Assembly (NCBI RefSeq): GCF_900100735.1
Contig: NZ_FNCJ01000001.1
Location: forward strand, 1-64,000
Direction of reading: 5' to 3'
Source of the DNA: Paraburkholderia phenazinium
Lineage (GTDB): Bacteria; Pseudomonadota; Gammaproteobacteria; Burkholderiales; Burkholderiaceae
Length of the DNA: 64,000 nucleotides
Shown here: in pieces, positions 1 through 7,935 of the stretch
Layout of the letters: the number at the start of each line of letters is the position of its first letter
Numbering within the stretch: the stretch's first letter is position 1
The notes under the pieces: model-generated
The model's input: the letters and a program-made list of their open reading frames with translations, nothing else
What the model was told of the DNA's origin: nothing
Database searches by the model: none
Translations under genes and position numbers: made by a program

Positions 1-28
1 GTAAGCGCCTAGCCATCCCGTCTTGAGT
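1..28 (+). repeat. IS66 left terminal inverted repeat
   Basis: Begins GTAAGCGC and matches the complement of 2450-2477 with mismatches. It is the outer end of the IS66 element, and the window opens exactly on it. Confidence 0.8.
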
Positions 29-76
29 TGCATTGAAGGTCTTGGGAGCATCGTATCCACTTAAATAGGTGGACAC

Positions 77-463
77 GTGAACACTATCGAAGAAGAAGCG
101 CCACCTGGCCGTCGTCGACGCCGGCGCTATAGCGTCGAGTTCAAAGCCCAGGTGGTGGCAGCTTGCCAGGGCCCCGGGGTGTCGCTCGCGGCGATCGCCC
201 TGCACCACAAGCTGAACGCGAATCTGCTGCGACGTTGGGTAGAGCAGGCCGAAAGGAACGATTGCGTGCTGGTGGCGCGTAGCGACGTGGCGGCGCCGTC
301 TCAAGCGGCACCGGCATTTGTGCCGTTGCCGCTTGAGACGAGAAGCGCGCGTACGGCTGAGATTCGCGTCGAAGTGCGTCGCGCAGACCAGTCGATTACG
401 GTTAGCTGGCCGACATCAGAGGCAGCGCAATGCGCCGCCTGGCTGCGAGAGTGGCTCGCGTGA
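77..463 (+). CDS. tnpA: IS66 accessory protein TnpA
   Basis: A 128-aa basic protein with the N-terminal helix-turn-helix of IS66/IS3-type OrfA proteins: an arginine-rich start, then YSVEFKAQVVAAC, and the second helix ending NANLLRRWV. The GTG start at 77 is preceded by AGGTGG. TnpA is needed for IS66 transposition together with TnpB and TnpC, presumably by binding the element ends. The stop codon overlaps the GTG start of tnpB (GTGA), indicating translational coupling. Length is normal for the family. Confidence 0.9.
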   Translation: MNTIEEEAPPGRRRRRRYSVEFKAQVVAACQGPGVSLAAIALHHKLNANLLRRWVEQAERNDCVLVARSDVAAPSQAAPAFVPLPLETRSARTAEIRVEVRRADQSITVSWPTSEAAQCAAWLREWLA

Positions 464-798
464 TCCGCATTGATGAAGTGTGGCTGGCAGTCGACCCGCT
501 GGACATGCGTGCCGGCTTCGATACGGCACTGGCGCGCGTGATCACGGTGTTCGGCGCTGCACATCCGCACCATGCTTACCTCTTTGCCAACCGGCGGGCC
601 AATCGCCTGAAGGTGCTGATTCACGACGGAATCGGGATCTGGCTGGCAGCGCGACGGCTGAACGAGGGACAGTTCGTCTGGCCGCACGCTGGCAGCGAAC
701 CAAAGCAACACATACTCACACAGGAGCAGCTCGCAGGTCTGGTGGTCGGTTTGCCGTGGCAGCGCATCGGCCCGAACGGTGTGATTCGCGTCGTATGA
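460..798 (+). CDS. tnpB: IS66 accessory protein TnpB
   Basis: A 112-aa protein with the hallmark IS66 Orf2 sequence IRIDEVWLAVDPLDMRAGFD near its start and the conserved block LKVLIHDGIGIWL in the middle. I take the GTG at 460, which overlaps the tnpA stop by four bases, as the start; an ATG at 430 would add ten residues that are not typical. TnpB is an essential accessory factor of IS66 elements whose biochemical role is poorly known. It lies between tnpA and tnpC in one transcription unit. Confidence 0.9.
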   Translation: MIRIDEVWLAVDPLDMRAGFDTALARVITVFGAAHPHHAYLFANRRANRLKVLIHDGIGIWLAARRLNEGQFVWPHAGSEPKQHILTQEQLAGLVVGLPWQRIGPNGVIRVV

Positions 799-861
799 GG
801 CCAACAGGGACGTTAACTGTTGCGCTTCCATGGTGCCAGGGGTTCTGGCAGACTGGTTTGC

Positions 862-2442
862 ATGAACCTGCCCGCCGACCTCAACGCCCTCAGCCCGGAA
901 CAGTTGCGCACGCTCGCCGCGCAGCTGATTGCCCAGGTGCAGGACAGAGACCGGGAGATTGAGGAGAAGACGCGGGAGGTCGAAGAGAACGAACGCGAAC
1001 TGCATTACCGGCAGACGCGTATCGAGCAGCTGAGCCACGAGATCTCCATTCTCAAGCGCCTGCAGTTTGGCCGGCGCAGCGAACAGTTCAGCAGCGAGCA
1101 GATGAGCCTGCTGGAAGAAGCGATCGACGCGGATCTGGCCGCCATTGAACTGGAACTCGAGCAGCTTCAGCCGCAAGCCACCGCCGACCAGTCATCCCAG
1201 CAACCGAAGCGCGCATCACTGCCAGCGCAACTGCCGCGCACAGAGATCCACCACGAGCCGGATAGCACCGTATGCCAGTGCGGCTGCGAGCGCGTGCGCA
1301 TCGGTGAGGACATCAGCGAGAAGCTGGACTACACGCCGGGCGTGTTCACGGTTGAGCGGCATATCCGTGGCAAGTGGGTATGCAAGAGCTGCGAAACGCT
1401 GATTCAGGCGCCAGTGCCCGCACACGTCATCGACAAGGGCATCCCGACCACGGGGCTGCTGGCCTCGGTGCTGGTTGCCAAATACGCTGACCACCTTCCC
1501 CTGTATCGTCAGGAACAGATCTTTGCGCGGGCGGGTCTGGCAATACCGCGATCGACATTGGGTGCCTGGGTCGGCACGTGCGGCGCACAGTTGCAGCCAC
1601 TGGTCGATGCCCTGCATCAGGAACTCTTGCAGCAGGGTGTGCTGCACGCGGATGAGACACCGGTACAGATGCTTAGTCCAGGTAAAGGGAAGACACACCG
1701 GGCGTACCTGTGGGCGTATACGCCCACGCACTTCAGTGATCTGCGCGCGGTGGTCTACGACTTCGCAGACAGCCGCGCAGGCGAGCATGCCCGCACCTTC
1801 CTCGCCAACTGGCAGGGCAAGCTGGTGTGCGACGACTATGGCGGATACAAGGCCGGATTCCAGCAGGGCATCACTGAAATCGGATGTGCTGCGCATGCAC
1901 GGCGCAAGTTCTTCGACCTGCATGCCAATCACAGCAGCCACGTCGCTGGACAGGCCATGCCGTTCTTCGCTGCGCTTTACGATATCGAGCGCGACGCTGC
2001 AGTGCTGGATGCCGAAGAGCGGCGCAAACTCCGGCAGAGCCGGGCCAAACCGGTGTGTGACGCACTTTATGAATGGATGGTGGCGCAGCGTAAGCTGGTT
2101 TCGGAGGGTTCAGCGATTGCGAAAGCGCTGGACTACAGCCTCAAACGTTGGGAAGCGCTCACGCGCTATCTCGACGACGGGCATGTGCCCATAGACAACA
2201 ATTGGGTCGAAAACCAGATCCGCCCATGGGCCATCGGAAGGGCCAACTGGTTGTTCGCCGGCTCGCTACGAGCAGGCCAACGTGCTGCCGCCATCATGAG
2301 CCTGATACGCTCGGCCCAACTCAACGCCCACGACCCGCACGCCTATCTGAAAGACATCCTCACGCGGCTGCCGACCCACAAGGCCAGCGACATCTCGGCA
2401 TTGCTGCCGCATCGCTGGCGTCCGCCTGTGATAGTCAACTAG
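862..2442 (+). CDS. tnpC: IS66 transposase TnpC (DDE)
   Basis: A 526-aa DDE transposase of the IS66 family. It has an N-terminal coiled coil (residues about 10-70, many Glu/Arg heptads), then a zinc-finger-like region with CQCGCERV and a second CxxC, and the catalytic core with VLHADETPVQ (first Asp), LVCDDYGGYK (second Asp) and the C-terminal IDNNWVENQIRPWAIGR carrying the catalytic Glu. It looks intact. The ATG at 862 opens the usual MNLPADL start; a TTG at 820 is in frame but adds untypical residues. It catalyses cut and join at the element ends. Confidence 0.93.
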   Translation: MNLPADLNALSPEQLRTLAAQLIAQVQDRDREIEEKTREVEENERELHYRQTRIEQLSHEISILKRLQFGRRSEQFSSEQMSLLEEAIDADLAAIELELEQLQPQATADQSSQQPKRASLPAQLPRTEIHHEPDSTVCQCGCERVRIGEDISEKLDYTPGVFTVERHIRGKWVCKSCETLIQAPVPAHVIDKGIPTTGLLASVLVAKYADHLPLYRQEQIFARAGLAIPRSTLGAWVGTCGAQLQPLVDALHQELLQQGVLHADETPVQMLSPGKGKTHRAYLWAYTPTHFSDLRAVVYDFADSRAGEHARTFLANWQGKLVCDDYGGYKAGFQQGITEIGCAAHARRKFFDLHANHSSHVAGQAMPFFAALYDIERDAAVLDAEERRKLRQSRAKPVCDALYEWMVAQRKLVSEGSAIAKALDYSLKRWEALTRYLDDGHVPIDNNWVENQIRPWAIGRANWLFAGSLRAGQRAAAIMSLIRSAQLNAHDPHAYLKDILTRLPTHKASDISALLPHRWRPPVIVN

Positions 2443-2449
2443 CGCAATC

Positions 2450-2477
2450 CGTCAAGGCGGGTTTGCTGCGCGCTTAC
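2450..2477 (-). repeat. IS66 right terminal inverted repeat
   Basis: Ends in GCGCTTAC at 2477, the complement of the left-end start GTAAGCGC. It lies directly after the tnpC stop codon. Confidence 0.8.
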
Positions 2478-2783
2478 TTGCATTGTGGGCGGCACTCCTT
2501 TGCACACAATTTTGTCCGTAAGGAGTTAGCGGCACGGCGAGAGCTGGGACTCGATACCTCGGCAGATAGTGTTGCGCTTGCCCTTGCCGAGGCGCTTGGG
2601 CATGAGAGCATCAACAGTCAGATTGCTTATCTCAGCAATTTGGGCTCACTCATGCGCCAGTCCGAAGTATTCCGCAGTGCTATGCACAATGCCAAGCTTG
2701 CCAATGAAAATGCGGAACTACGTGCGGCGTTGTACTACGAAAAGCGGCAACGTACTTCCGCTCGGCAAACGCAGGGCCGTTGA
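2478..2783 (+). pseudogene. Tyrosine recombinase, C-terminal fragment cut by IS66
   Basis: Reading resumes directly after the IS66 right end with LHCGRHSFAHNFV, which fits the HxxRH box of phage-type integrases, and continues to LGHESINSQIAYLS, which fits the LGH box with the catalytic Tyr. About 100 residues remain. The N-terminal part must lie to the left of the IS, outside the window. The gene was probably the integrase of a genomic island and is inactivated. I infer the family from the HxxR, LGH and Tyr spacing only. Confidence 0.7.
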
Positions 2784-2908
2784 ATACTCAGAGACCCATC
2801 TCCGGGGTTGGTTGTCCATTGCCTCGGCGCCGGCTCGTTCGGCATATATGGATTGGCCGACGATGAGCCGTGAGCTATTTGCTCGCTGAGAGTGGCTGAT
2901 AGTAAGCG

Positions 2909-3232
2909 TTGCCCGAGCCTTGCAATTACCCAATATTCTTTAAGGGCAAGCTCATATCCAAATTGAATGTCGGTTACCTGCTGAATGTGCAGGCCGATAC
3001 GATGGGCCACCTCGACCCCCGGGTCGTGATCCCGCTGGTGCCGTCGGCCGAGTTGCAGAGGCCAGCGACCCGCCTCAATCCGGTGGTCGACATCGACGGC
3101 GAGCAGTATGTGATGCTGACGCAGTCGATGGGCGTCGTGTCCGTAAAGCTGTTAAAGCAAGGTGTCGGCAGTCTCGCTGACCGGTACGACGAAATTGTCG
3201 CCGCGATGGACCTGCTGTTGCAAAGATTCTGA
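2909..3232 (+). pseudogene. CcdB-family gyrase toxin, probable remnant
   Basis: Residues about 21-107 match the CcdB fold: GYLLNVQAD, then RVVIPLVP, NPVVDIDGEQYVMLTQSM and a C-terminal helix ending MDLLLQRF. CcdB poisons DNA gyrase and is normally paired with an upstream antitoxin, CcdA. No ccdA is visible here, and the first beta-strand (usually M-x-F-D-V-Y) is replaced by unrelated sequence. The only upstream starts in frame are TTG codons (2909 or 2963). It is therefore most likely an orphan, N-terminally altered toxin. A hairpin terminator follows it. Confidence 0.6.
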
Positions 3233-3248
3233 CCGGCTTAAACCCACG

Positions 3249-3294
3249 CCCGCCGTGCTCCCGATTTTCGGAGAGCCGGCGGGTTTTATTTTTG
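3249..3294 (+). terminator. Rho-independent terminator after the CcdB-like gene
   Basis: CCCGCCG at 3249-3255 pairs with CGGCGGG at 3277-3283, with further pairing inside the loop, and is followed by TTTTATTTTT. Confidence 0.75.
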
Positions 3295-3399
3295 TGCGCG
3301 CACTCCGGTAGGCTAACGGGCCAAGTCCGGTGAGTGACCTTCACGAACCGCACACCAGGTTGGGAGCGCGCGACGACGGACTCCGGGACCAGGCAGCCA

Positions 3400-4494
3400 C
3401 TATATCAACCGACCGGTCCGGGCTTCCGCGTCCAGCAAACCACCGTTGTGCGCATGGTGAGCGATCGAAAGATGCGTTCTATCAATCCCCCAGTAATCGA
3501 GCAAACACCCAAGAAACGCGCGCACCTCGGTGGACGCGCCGCTGTGATGCTTAAAGTCTCGAGCCATTGCGAGCGATTCGAACTCGCTTGCCGTCTGAAA
3601 TATTGATCCGAGGACGTCACGTCGGGAAAAGTAGTCACCCAGGATTGAGGTCGGGATTTCGTCGAGACTGTTCTCGATCTTTGACTTCACCTGTGTCGCG
3701 ATCGCGCGCCCTTCATTCGCATAGGCGGAAACCAGTCCAATTGATAGATCAACGAGTTTCTTCAGGCCGGTCCGGCCCTTCGATCCATAGGTGAAGCCTT
3801 CCGCGATGAGTTTGCTTCGTTCAGCGGATTCAGTAAATGAAAGATCGCGCAGCTCGTAGTCGACTCCGATCGCGATAAACGCGCACAACAGATAAAGGCA
3901 TCGCAAGGCTTTGTTAGCCTGGGTCTGACGCGTGGTCGCCTGTTCGACGAAGTAACGCCCCTCGGCTAGCCATTCAATGCACGTATCGAATGACGGCCCG
4001 CGGGCGAGCAGGCCCTTGTTTTTCCGCATCCGCGCTTTCCAGTTTCCTTCGAATTTATCGAGTGGATTCTCTCCGATCACGGCGATGAATTCTTCGTCGG
4101 AAAGACGCTGCTCAAGATGTGCACCTTTATTTTCTAGCTTCCCAAGAAAGGTTCCATCTAGGACTAGCACATTAGATTCCCGACCGAAGTCTTTAACCTC
4201 CTGTCGCTTATCAGTGGTTGCCACAATGGCTCGATTCGCACCTATCGCGCGCTGCAGACCCGCACACCAGAAAATCCGTTCGATCGCCTGAGGGGTTCTC
4301 TTGTTTTTAATATCTACGATTGCGATTTCGCGCGAGACCGATGATGCACGGCCATATAGCCAGCAATCTATGTCCGTGACGTCAAAGCCCTCGTAGGTGA
4401 ACGGGACGCCACGAACGACAAAATAGCCGGCCTTGATGAAATACGCGCGCAAAGCTTCTTCCAACATTGCGCCTTTTGCCAGGGTTTCTGCCAT
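3400..4494 (-). CDS. PD-(D/E)XK nuclease-like protein of a two-gene module
   Basis: A 364-aa protein. Residues about 10-100 fit a PD-(D/E)XK nuclease core: a helix with E12/E13, then DVTDIDCWLYG carrying the first Asp, and AIVDIKNK (D61-I-K63) as the (D/E)xK motif, followed by a helix starting TPQAIERIF. The remainder (about 140-364) is helical and unrecognised. Its ATG shares one base with the stop codon of the 419-aa gene upstream (TAATG), so the two are translationally coupled. There is no methyltransferase next to it, which argues against a classical restriction pair. The location in an island rich in defence-type genes suggests an antiphage role, but that is inference. Confidence 0.65.
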   Translation of the reverse strand: MAETLAKGAMLEEALRAYFIKAGYFVVRGVPFTYEGFDVTDIDCWLYGRASSVSREIAIVDIKNKRTPQAIERIFWCAGLQRAIGANRAIVATTDKRQEVKDFGRESNVLVLDGTFLGKLENKGAHLEQRLSDEEFIAVIGENPLDKFEGNWKARMRKNKGLLARGPSFDTCIEWLAEGRYFVEQATTRQTQANKALRCLYLLCAFIAIGVDYELRDLSFTESAERSKLIAEGFTYGSKGRTGLKKLVDLSIGLVSAYANEGRAIATQVKSKIENSLDEIPTSILGDYFSRRDVLGSIFQTASEFESLAMARDFKHHSGASTEVRAFLGCLLDYWGIDRTHLSIAHHAHNGGLLDAEARTGRLI

Positions 4495-5753
4495 TACCTT
4501 GCTCCGGTGGTCCGCAGGACGCGCAGGATGTCATTCGTCACGGTCGGCGACTCTTTGACCTGCTTTTTGCGCACGATTTGCTGGTTTTCTTCGGGGCCCC
4601 GATATCGTGAGACCGCGGCGCTGGGTAATGCATCAAGAGATTGCTCGCTGGCATCGCCCTGCATGATCACTTGCAATGCCAACTCTCCCACCTCTCGCTT
4701 CAGCAGCCACATCATTGGCCCTTTCCGCCCGTTCTTTGCGCCGTCTTTCACCTGCACAACACCCTTGACTTCGAGAATTCGGTAATCCTGCGCGATTGCG
4801 GGAACCGGGCCGATCGGCTCGCCGCGAATCAATGTCCGTATTAACGCTGCGACAAACTCTATGCGACCTCTGTGACTTGGACTTTTCGTCATGCCGTAGG
4901 TGATGGAGCTAACGAAGGCTTTCGCCAAGTCGAAAGCGTCGTCGACCGTAGAGGTACTGAACTTGCTGAACGCGGATGGAAGCGTTACAAACCCCGTTTC
5001 CTCCTGCGGGTTGCTTACGACGTTGATGTCGAACAATCCGACAGACATGATTTTTTCGAAAAGCGCATCGCCGAGCATCCGTCGGATCTCGGTGACTTCG
5101 ATACAGCCGCGCTGTTGCAGCTGCGTCGTAGCGTCGTTGAGAAGTCTCTGGTCCGCGGAACCAAGGGAGTCTAAAACCCGCTTAATTTTCTCCGTGTTGT
5201 CTCGCCGGAACAAGTTGCCATTGAAGAACAACTGTTGACCGCCAGACAGAGACTCCACGTCAACGAATCCGACGTCGCTCGACTCGCTGATCGCTTGCTG
5301 CGCAAGCGTCTTGGTCAGTTTGTGTTCATCCCCGATTTGCAGCGCTTCGTTGTAGTCGAGGGGAGCTTGAGATGCGGCCTCTGCGAGCGCGAGTGCAGCG
5401 TTCTCGATCGGTGTGGGATCGCTGATTGCGAACAATCGTGCGGTATGCATCAGCGTCGCGGCCTGAGTTGTAACCCCGAGAACGCTCACGCCGTTAGCCG
5501 TTTGATCTATGAGTTCTCGTTCCTGAAGCTTAGTGAGCAAGCCCGGCAATTCGAGAGGCGTGATTTTCGAAGCGGTCGCAAGCGCGTTGACGCGCTCGCG
5601 GGAAAGCTCGCTTGCTTTGTCGGCTGATATTGCTGACAGAAGGATTCCAGCTTTTCCGGCGATATAGATACGATCGTAGCCCGGAAGGTATTCGGCGCGC
5701 TGCAGCCGCTGCGTATGGTGGATCAGCCAAGATCCCGTCGTTTTTTCGTCCAC
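4494..5753 (-). CDS. Unknown 419-aa partner of the nuclease module
   Basis: No family recognised. The protein is mostly helical, with an N-terminal stretch (about 40-130) reading like one or two winged-helix repeats (LPGLLTKLQERELIDQ, then a short strand GVSVLGVT). The C-terminus is charged (RKKQVKESPTVTND). It is the first gene of a two-gene operon, and its TAA overlaps the ATG of the nuclease-like gene. A helical or winged-helix protein coupled to a nuclease may act as sensor, DNA-binding subunit or regulator; the sequence does not decide. Confidence 0.6.
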   Translation of the reverse strand: MDEKTTGSWLIHHTQRLQRAEYLPGYDRIYIAGKAGILLSAISADKASELSRERVNALATASKITPLELPGLLTKLQERELIDQTANGVSVLGVTTQAATLMHTARLFAISDPTPIENAALALAEAASQAPLDYNEALQIGDEHKLTKTLAQQAISESSDVGFVDVESLSGGQQLFFNGNLFRRDNTEKIKRVLDSLGSADQRLLNDATTQLQQRGCIEVTEIRRMLGDALFEKIMSVGLFDINVVSNPQEETGFVTLPSAFSKFSTSTVDDAFDLAKAFVSSITYGMTKSPSHRGRIEFVAALIRTLIRGEPIGPVPAIAQDYRILEVKGVVQVKDGAKNGRKGPMMWLLKREVGELALQVIMQGDASEQSLDALPSAAVSRYRGPEENQQIVRKKQVKESPTVTNDILRVLRTTGAR

Positions 5754-6023
5754 GTCGTATCCCCGATAGGCGCAACGTCCGCCTCAATAAATCCCTGCTC
5801 TAACAGTCTGTAATACGGTGCTTCGCAATGCGGCAAACTGCTTGACGCACGTCGAAGATTTCAGCACCGAAAGAGTGACCGCAAATTTATCATGTCTGTG
5901 CCGGTTTCGAACACGCCCTGCGACGGACGACAGGATCGAGACACGTCATTTGGCATAATGAAATCAGCAAGGCGCACTAATTTTTAGCTTGGTCAGGTTA
6001 AATCAACCGTGTGGTTGATCAGA

Positions 6024-6203
6024 TCAGGATTCTTTCGCAAAACCATCGATCACCTCCAGCTCGCCCTCAGCCCGCGTAACGAACGCTTTGACCTCGACGC
6101 GGAATTCCGTAAGCGCGTCAGCGGCGGTCATATCGCGCAGAAGTGCGAACCAGGCTCTGCCGGTTTTCACATAATTCTGCGGGATCGGTTTTCGGTTCTG
6201 CAT
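6024..6203 (-). CDS. Small ORF, 59 aa, possible gene end
   Basis: This minus-strand ORF starts at an ATG at 6203 (MQNRKPIPQNYV) and ends GFAKES. Its amino-acid composition looks like a real protein (NYVKTGRAWFALLRDM, then ALTEFRVEVKAFVTRAEGEL). In-frame coding-like sequence continues a few codons upstream to a stop near 6245, so it could be either a small gene or the C-terminal piece of a broken one. No family recognised. It lies alone between the nuclease module and the next operon. Confidence 0.35.
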   Translation of the reverse strand: MQNRKPIPQNYVKTGRAWFALLRDMTAADALTEFRVEVKAFVTRAEGELEVIDGFAKES

Positions 6204-6363
6204 GAAGGGGATCTCGAACTCGTCGGCGTTGATGTCCCGCGGTTAGCGGGATGACTCCCGCCGACCGCCGACCGCCGCCAGCGGCCAGCGGCCATGCCGA
6301 ATGATACGCGCCCGCCACATCTTGGCGATCGGAGGGAATTGCCTGTCGATTGACGCACACGGG

Positions 6364-7104
6364 CTACGCGGCCGCACCAGAAGACGCATTCTCGTCGACT
6401 GTTTTGGTCTCGCGCGGGTGCAGGGTCCATGCCGCGATCAACTCACACTTCTCGCCGTCCTGAAGCGGGTCGGACAACTTTATCCGCCAGTTGATTCCAT
6501 CGTAGCTTTTCCGCTCATAGCTGAGCAGGTTCTGCAGAATCCGAGCCTCGTAGTGCCGGAAGAAATCGTCAAGCTCGTCGCGTGAAGACGTCACTGCTCG
6601 TTCGCCTTCCCAGCGCGGGTGCGGATCCTCGGTGATAAGATTCTTCAGGCGGGCCCAGTCGTAAAACTTGAGATCCCATATCGCTCTTTCCGTGCGATCG
6701 TGATCGGCGTAGGCGCGGTAAAAGCCAAGTGCCTTCTGGCTGGCCTCGTCGCTAAACCGATGGCCGTCTTTGGGCGACAGCTTGGCCACAAAGCATTGCA
6801 TGAGCGCATGCGCCACTTCCATCGTCACACGCAGTGGCACTGGCCGTGCCCATAAGCCGCGTGTGGACGGTGTCGAAAGCTGGATGAGCTGACCAAAGAC
6901 GATCATCGCTTCTCGCGCAGTCGCCATCTGATGATCGCGCGACGTGTCATCATGGACCGCACCCACGAACGTTTGCACAGCGCGATCCAGTTCATCGACC
7001 ACATCGACGAATTCGCGGTCCACGGAATCCTTCATGAACCGGATGACATAGTGGTCGATTTTGACGTCCTTGGCACCCCAAGGCGGCAATGCTGGCTGAT
7101 TCAT
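6364..7104 (-). CDS. Hypothetical protein, last gene of the HEPN cluster
   Basis: A 246-aa protein of unknown family, predicted mainly helical and soluble with no signal peptide. The C-terminal half contains aromatic, charged segments (RAIWDLKFYDWARLKNLI, then DDFFRHYEARILQNLLSYERK). It starts 25 bases after the stop of the 236-aa gene and appears to be the last gene of a minus-strand cluster with that gene and the HEPN protein. No catalytic motif is evident. Its function may be tied to that of its neighbours. Confidence 0.6.
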   Translation of the reverse strand: MNQPALPPWGAKDVKIDHYVIRFMKDSVDREFVDVVDELDRAVQTFVGAVHDDTSRDHQMATAREAMIVFGQLIQLSTPSTRGLWARPVPLRVTMEVAHALMQCFVAKLSPKDGHRFSDEASQKALGFYRAYADHDRTERAIWDLKFYDWARLKNLITEDPHPRWEGERAVTSSRDELDDFFRHYEARILQNLLSYERKSYDGINWRIKLSDPLQDGEKCELIAAWTLHPRETKTVDENASSGAAA

Positions 7105-7129
7105 TTCATTTCCTCTTACGGTCCTGTCG

Positions 7130-7840
7130 TCAATGCGGGCCGCGCGTCGATGTATATCGTGTGGGCATCAGTGATCGCAGTTTTTCGACATAGACGATCA
7201 TCTCTCCGAGCCACTCGGCAAGTTCGGCAAAACGTACGACATGCTCGCCAATGCGGAGTCGATCGATGACGACGACCGTGTCTGCGAGTTGTGCGGGATC
7301 CGTCCGCGGATGTTCTTCCCCCGTTGGTTGCACCATGTATGGAAGATCCTCCGTCAATTTTCCCTTGGCGAGAAGCTCTTCAATGTGCTCCATTGTGTCG
7401 CGCGCGGCTTTCAGTTTACCTGTGACGGTGGGCGCAATGAACGCTGGCTTTTCCTGGTTGATCACCGCTGCACTCTCAGCCGATAACTCGTCACAACGGC
7501 GAAGCCGGACGAAGGCACGCTCTGCGAGATACATGCTGCTGATACACGACTCGAATCTCGCGATGCTTCTGTAGAGCTCACTCAGATGCATCTCGCGGGT
7601 GGACTGAAATGCCGTGCAAAGATGCTTCGTCGCGGCCAAGTAGTCCTCGCGCGCGGAAAACACGCAGCGTACGAAAGTCGACGACAGCGTGATGATCTTC
7701 GACGACTCCGAAAAGTGCCCGATGACAAGTTGCGCCCCCCAGTATCCAAGAAACGGATTCGTTGGCGCGGGGACGTCGGGAATGTCAAGCTCGATTGTCT
7801 TTGTCACCGTTGGTTTCCTATGTTCTTCGTGGTCAGCCAT
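7130..7840 (-). CDS. Hypothetical protein, middle gene of the HEPN cluster
   Basis: A 236-aa protein, no family recognised. I start it at the ATG at 7840 (MADHEEHRKP) rather than at codons further upstream. It has a short segment GYWGAQLVIGHFSESSKIITLSS at about 45-70 (quoted in two parts: GYWGAQLVIG and HFSESSKIITL) and long helices after it (SELYRSIARFESCISSMYLA). The C-terminus repeats a helical pattern (LGEMIVYVEKLRSLM). It lies 95 bases after the HEPN gene and 25 bases before the next gene, in the same orientation. Confidence 0.55.
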   Translation of the reverse strand: MADHEEHRKPTVTKTIELDIPDVPAPTNPFLGYWGAQLVIGHFSESSKIITLSSTFVRCVFSAREDYLAATKHLCTAFQSTREMHLSELYRSIARFESCISSMYLAERAFVRLRRCDELSAESAAVINQEKPAFIAPTVTGKLKAARDTMEHIEELLAKGKLTEDLPYMVQPTGEEHPRTDPAQLADTVVVIDRLRIGEHVVRFAELAEWLGEMIVYVEKLRSLMPTRYTSTRGPH

Positions 7841-7935
7841 GTGGGGGCGCCGGTCGGTGACGACCTGACCCAGTGCCTCCTGCGGCCACACGGGCTCGGC
7901 CCATTAGCCGGCGACGTGCTACGGACCGAGAGCGT

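Larger units (their letters stand above)
1..2477 (+). mobile_element. IS66-family insertion sequence, complete
   Basis: The element carries the three genes of the IS66 family (tnpA, tnpB, tnpC) in the usual order and is bounded by imperfect terminal inverted repeats. The left end starts GTAAGCGCCTAG at base 1, and the complement of the right end (2477 backwards) reads GTAAGCGCGCAG; the first 28 bases agree at about 20 positions. Its length of about 2.5 kb is normal for the family. The right end sits inside a tyrosine recombinase reading frame that resumes at 2478, so the element interrupted that gene. IS66 elements make 8-bp target duplications; the right copy would be TTGCATTG (2478-2485), and the left copy lies outside the window. 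Confidence 0.93.

Noticed and set aside
6118..6430. Overlapping minus-strand ORFs in the gap after the nuclease module
   Set aside because: They have low-complexity Arg/Ser-rich products; only the frame ending at 6024 looks coding.
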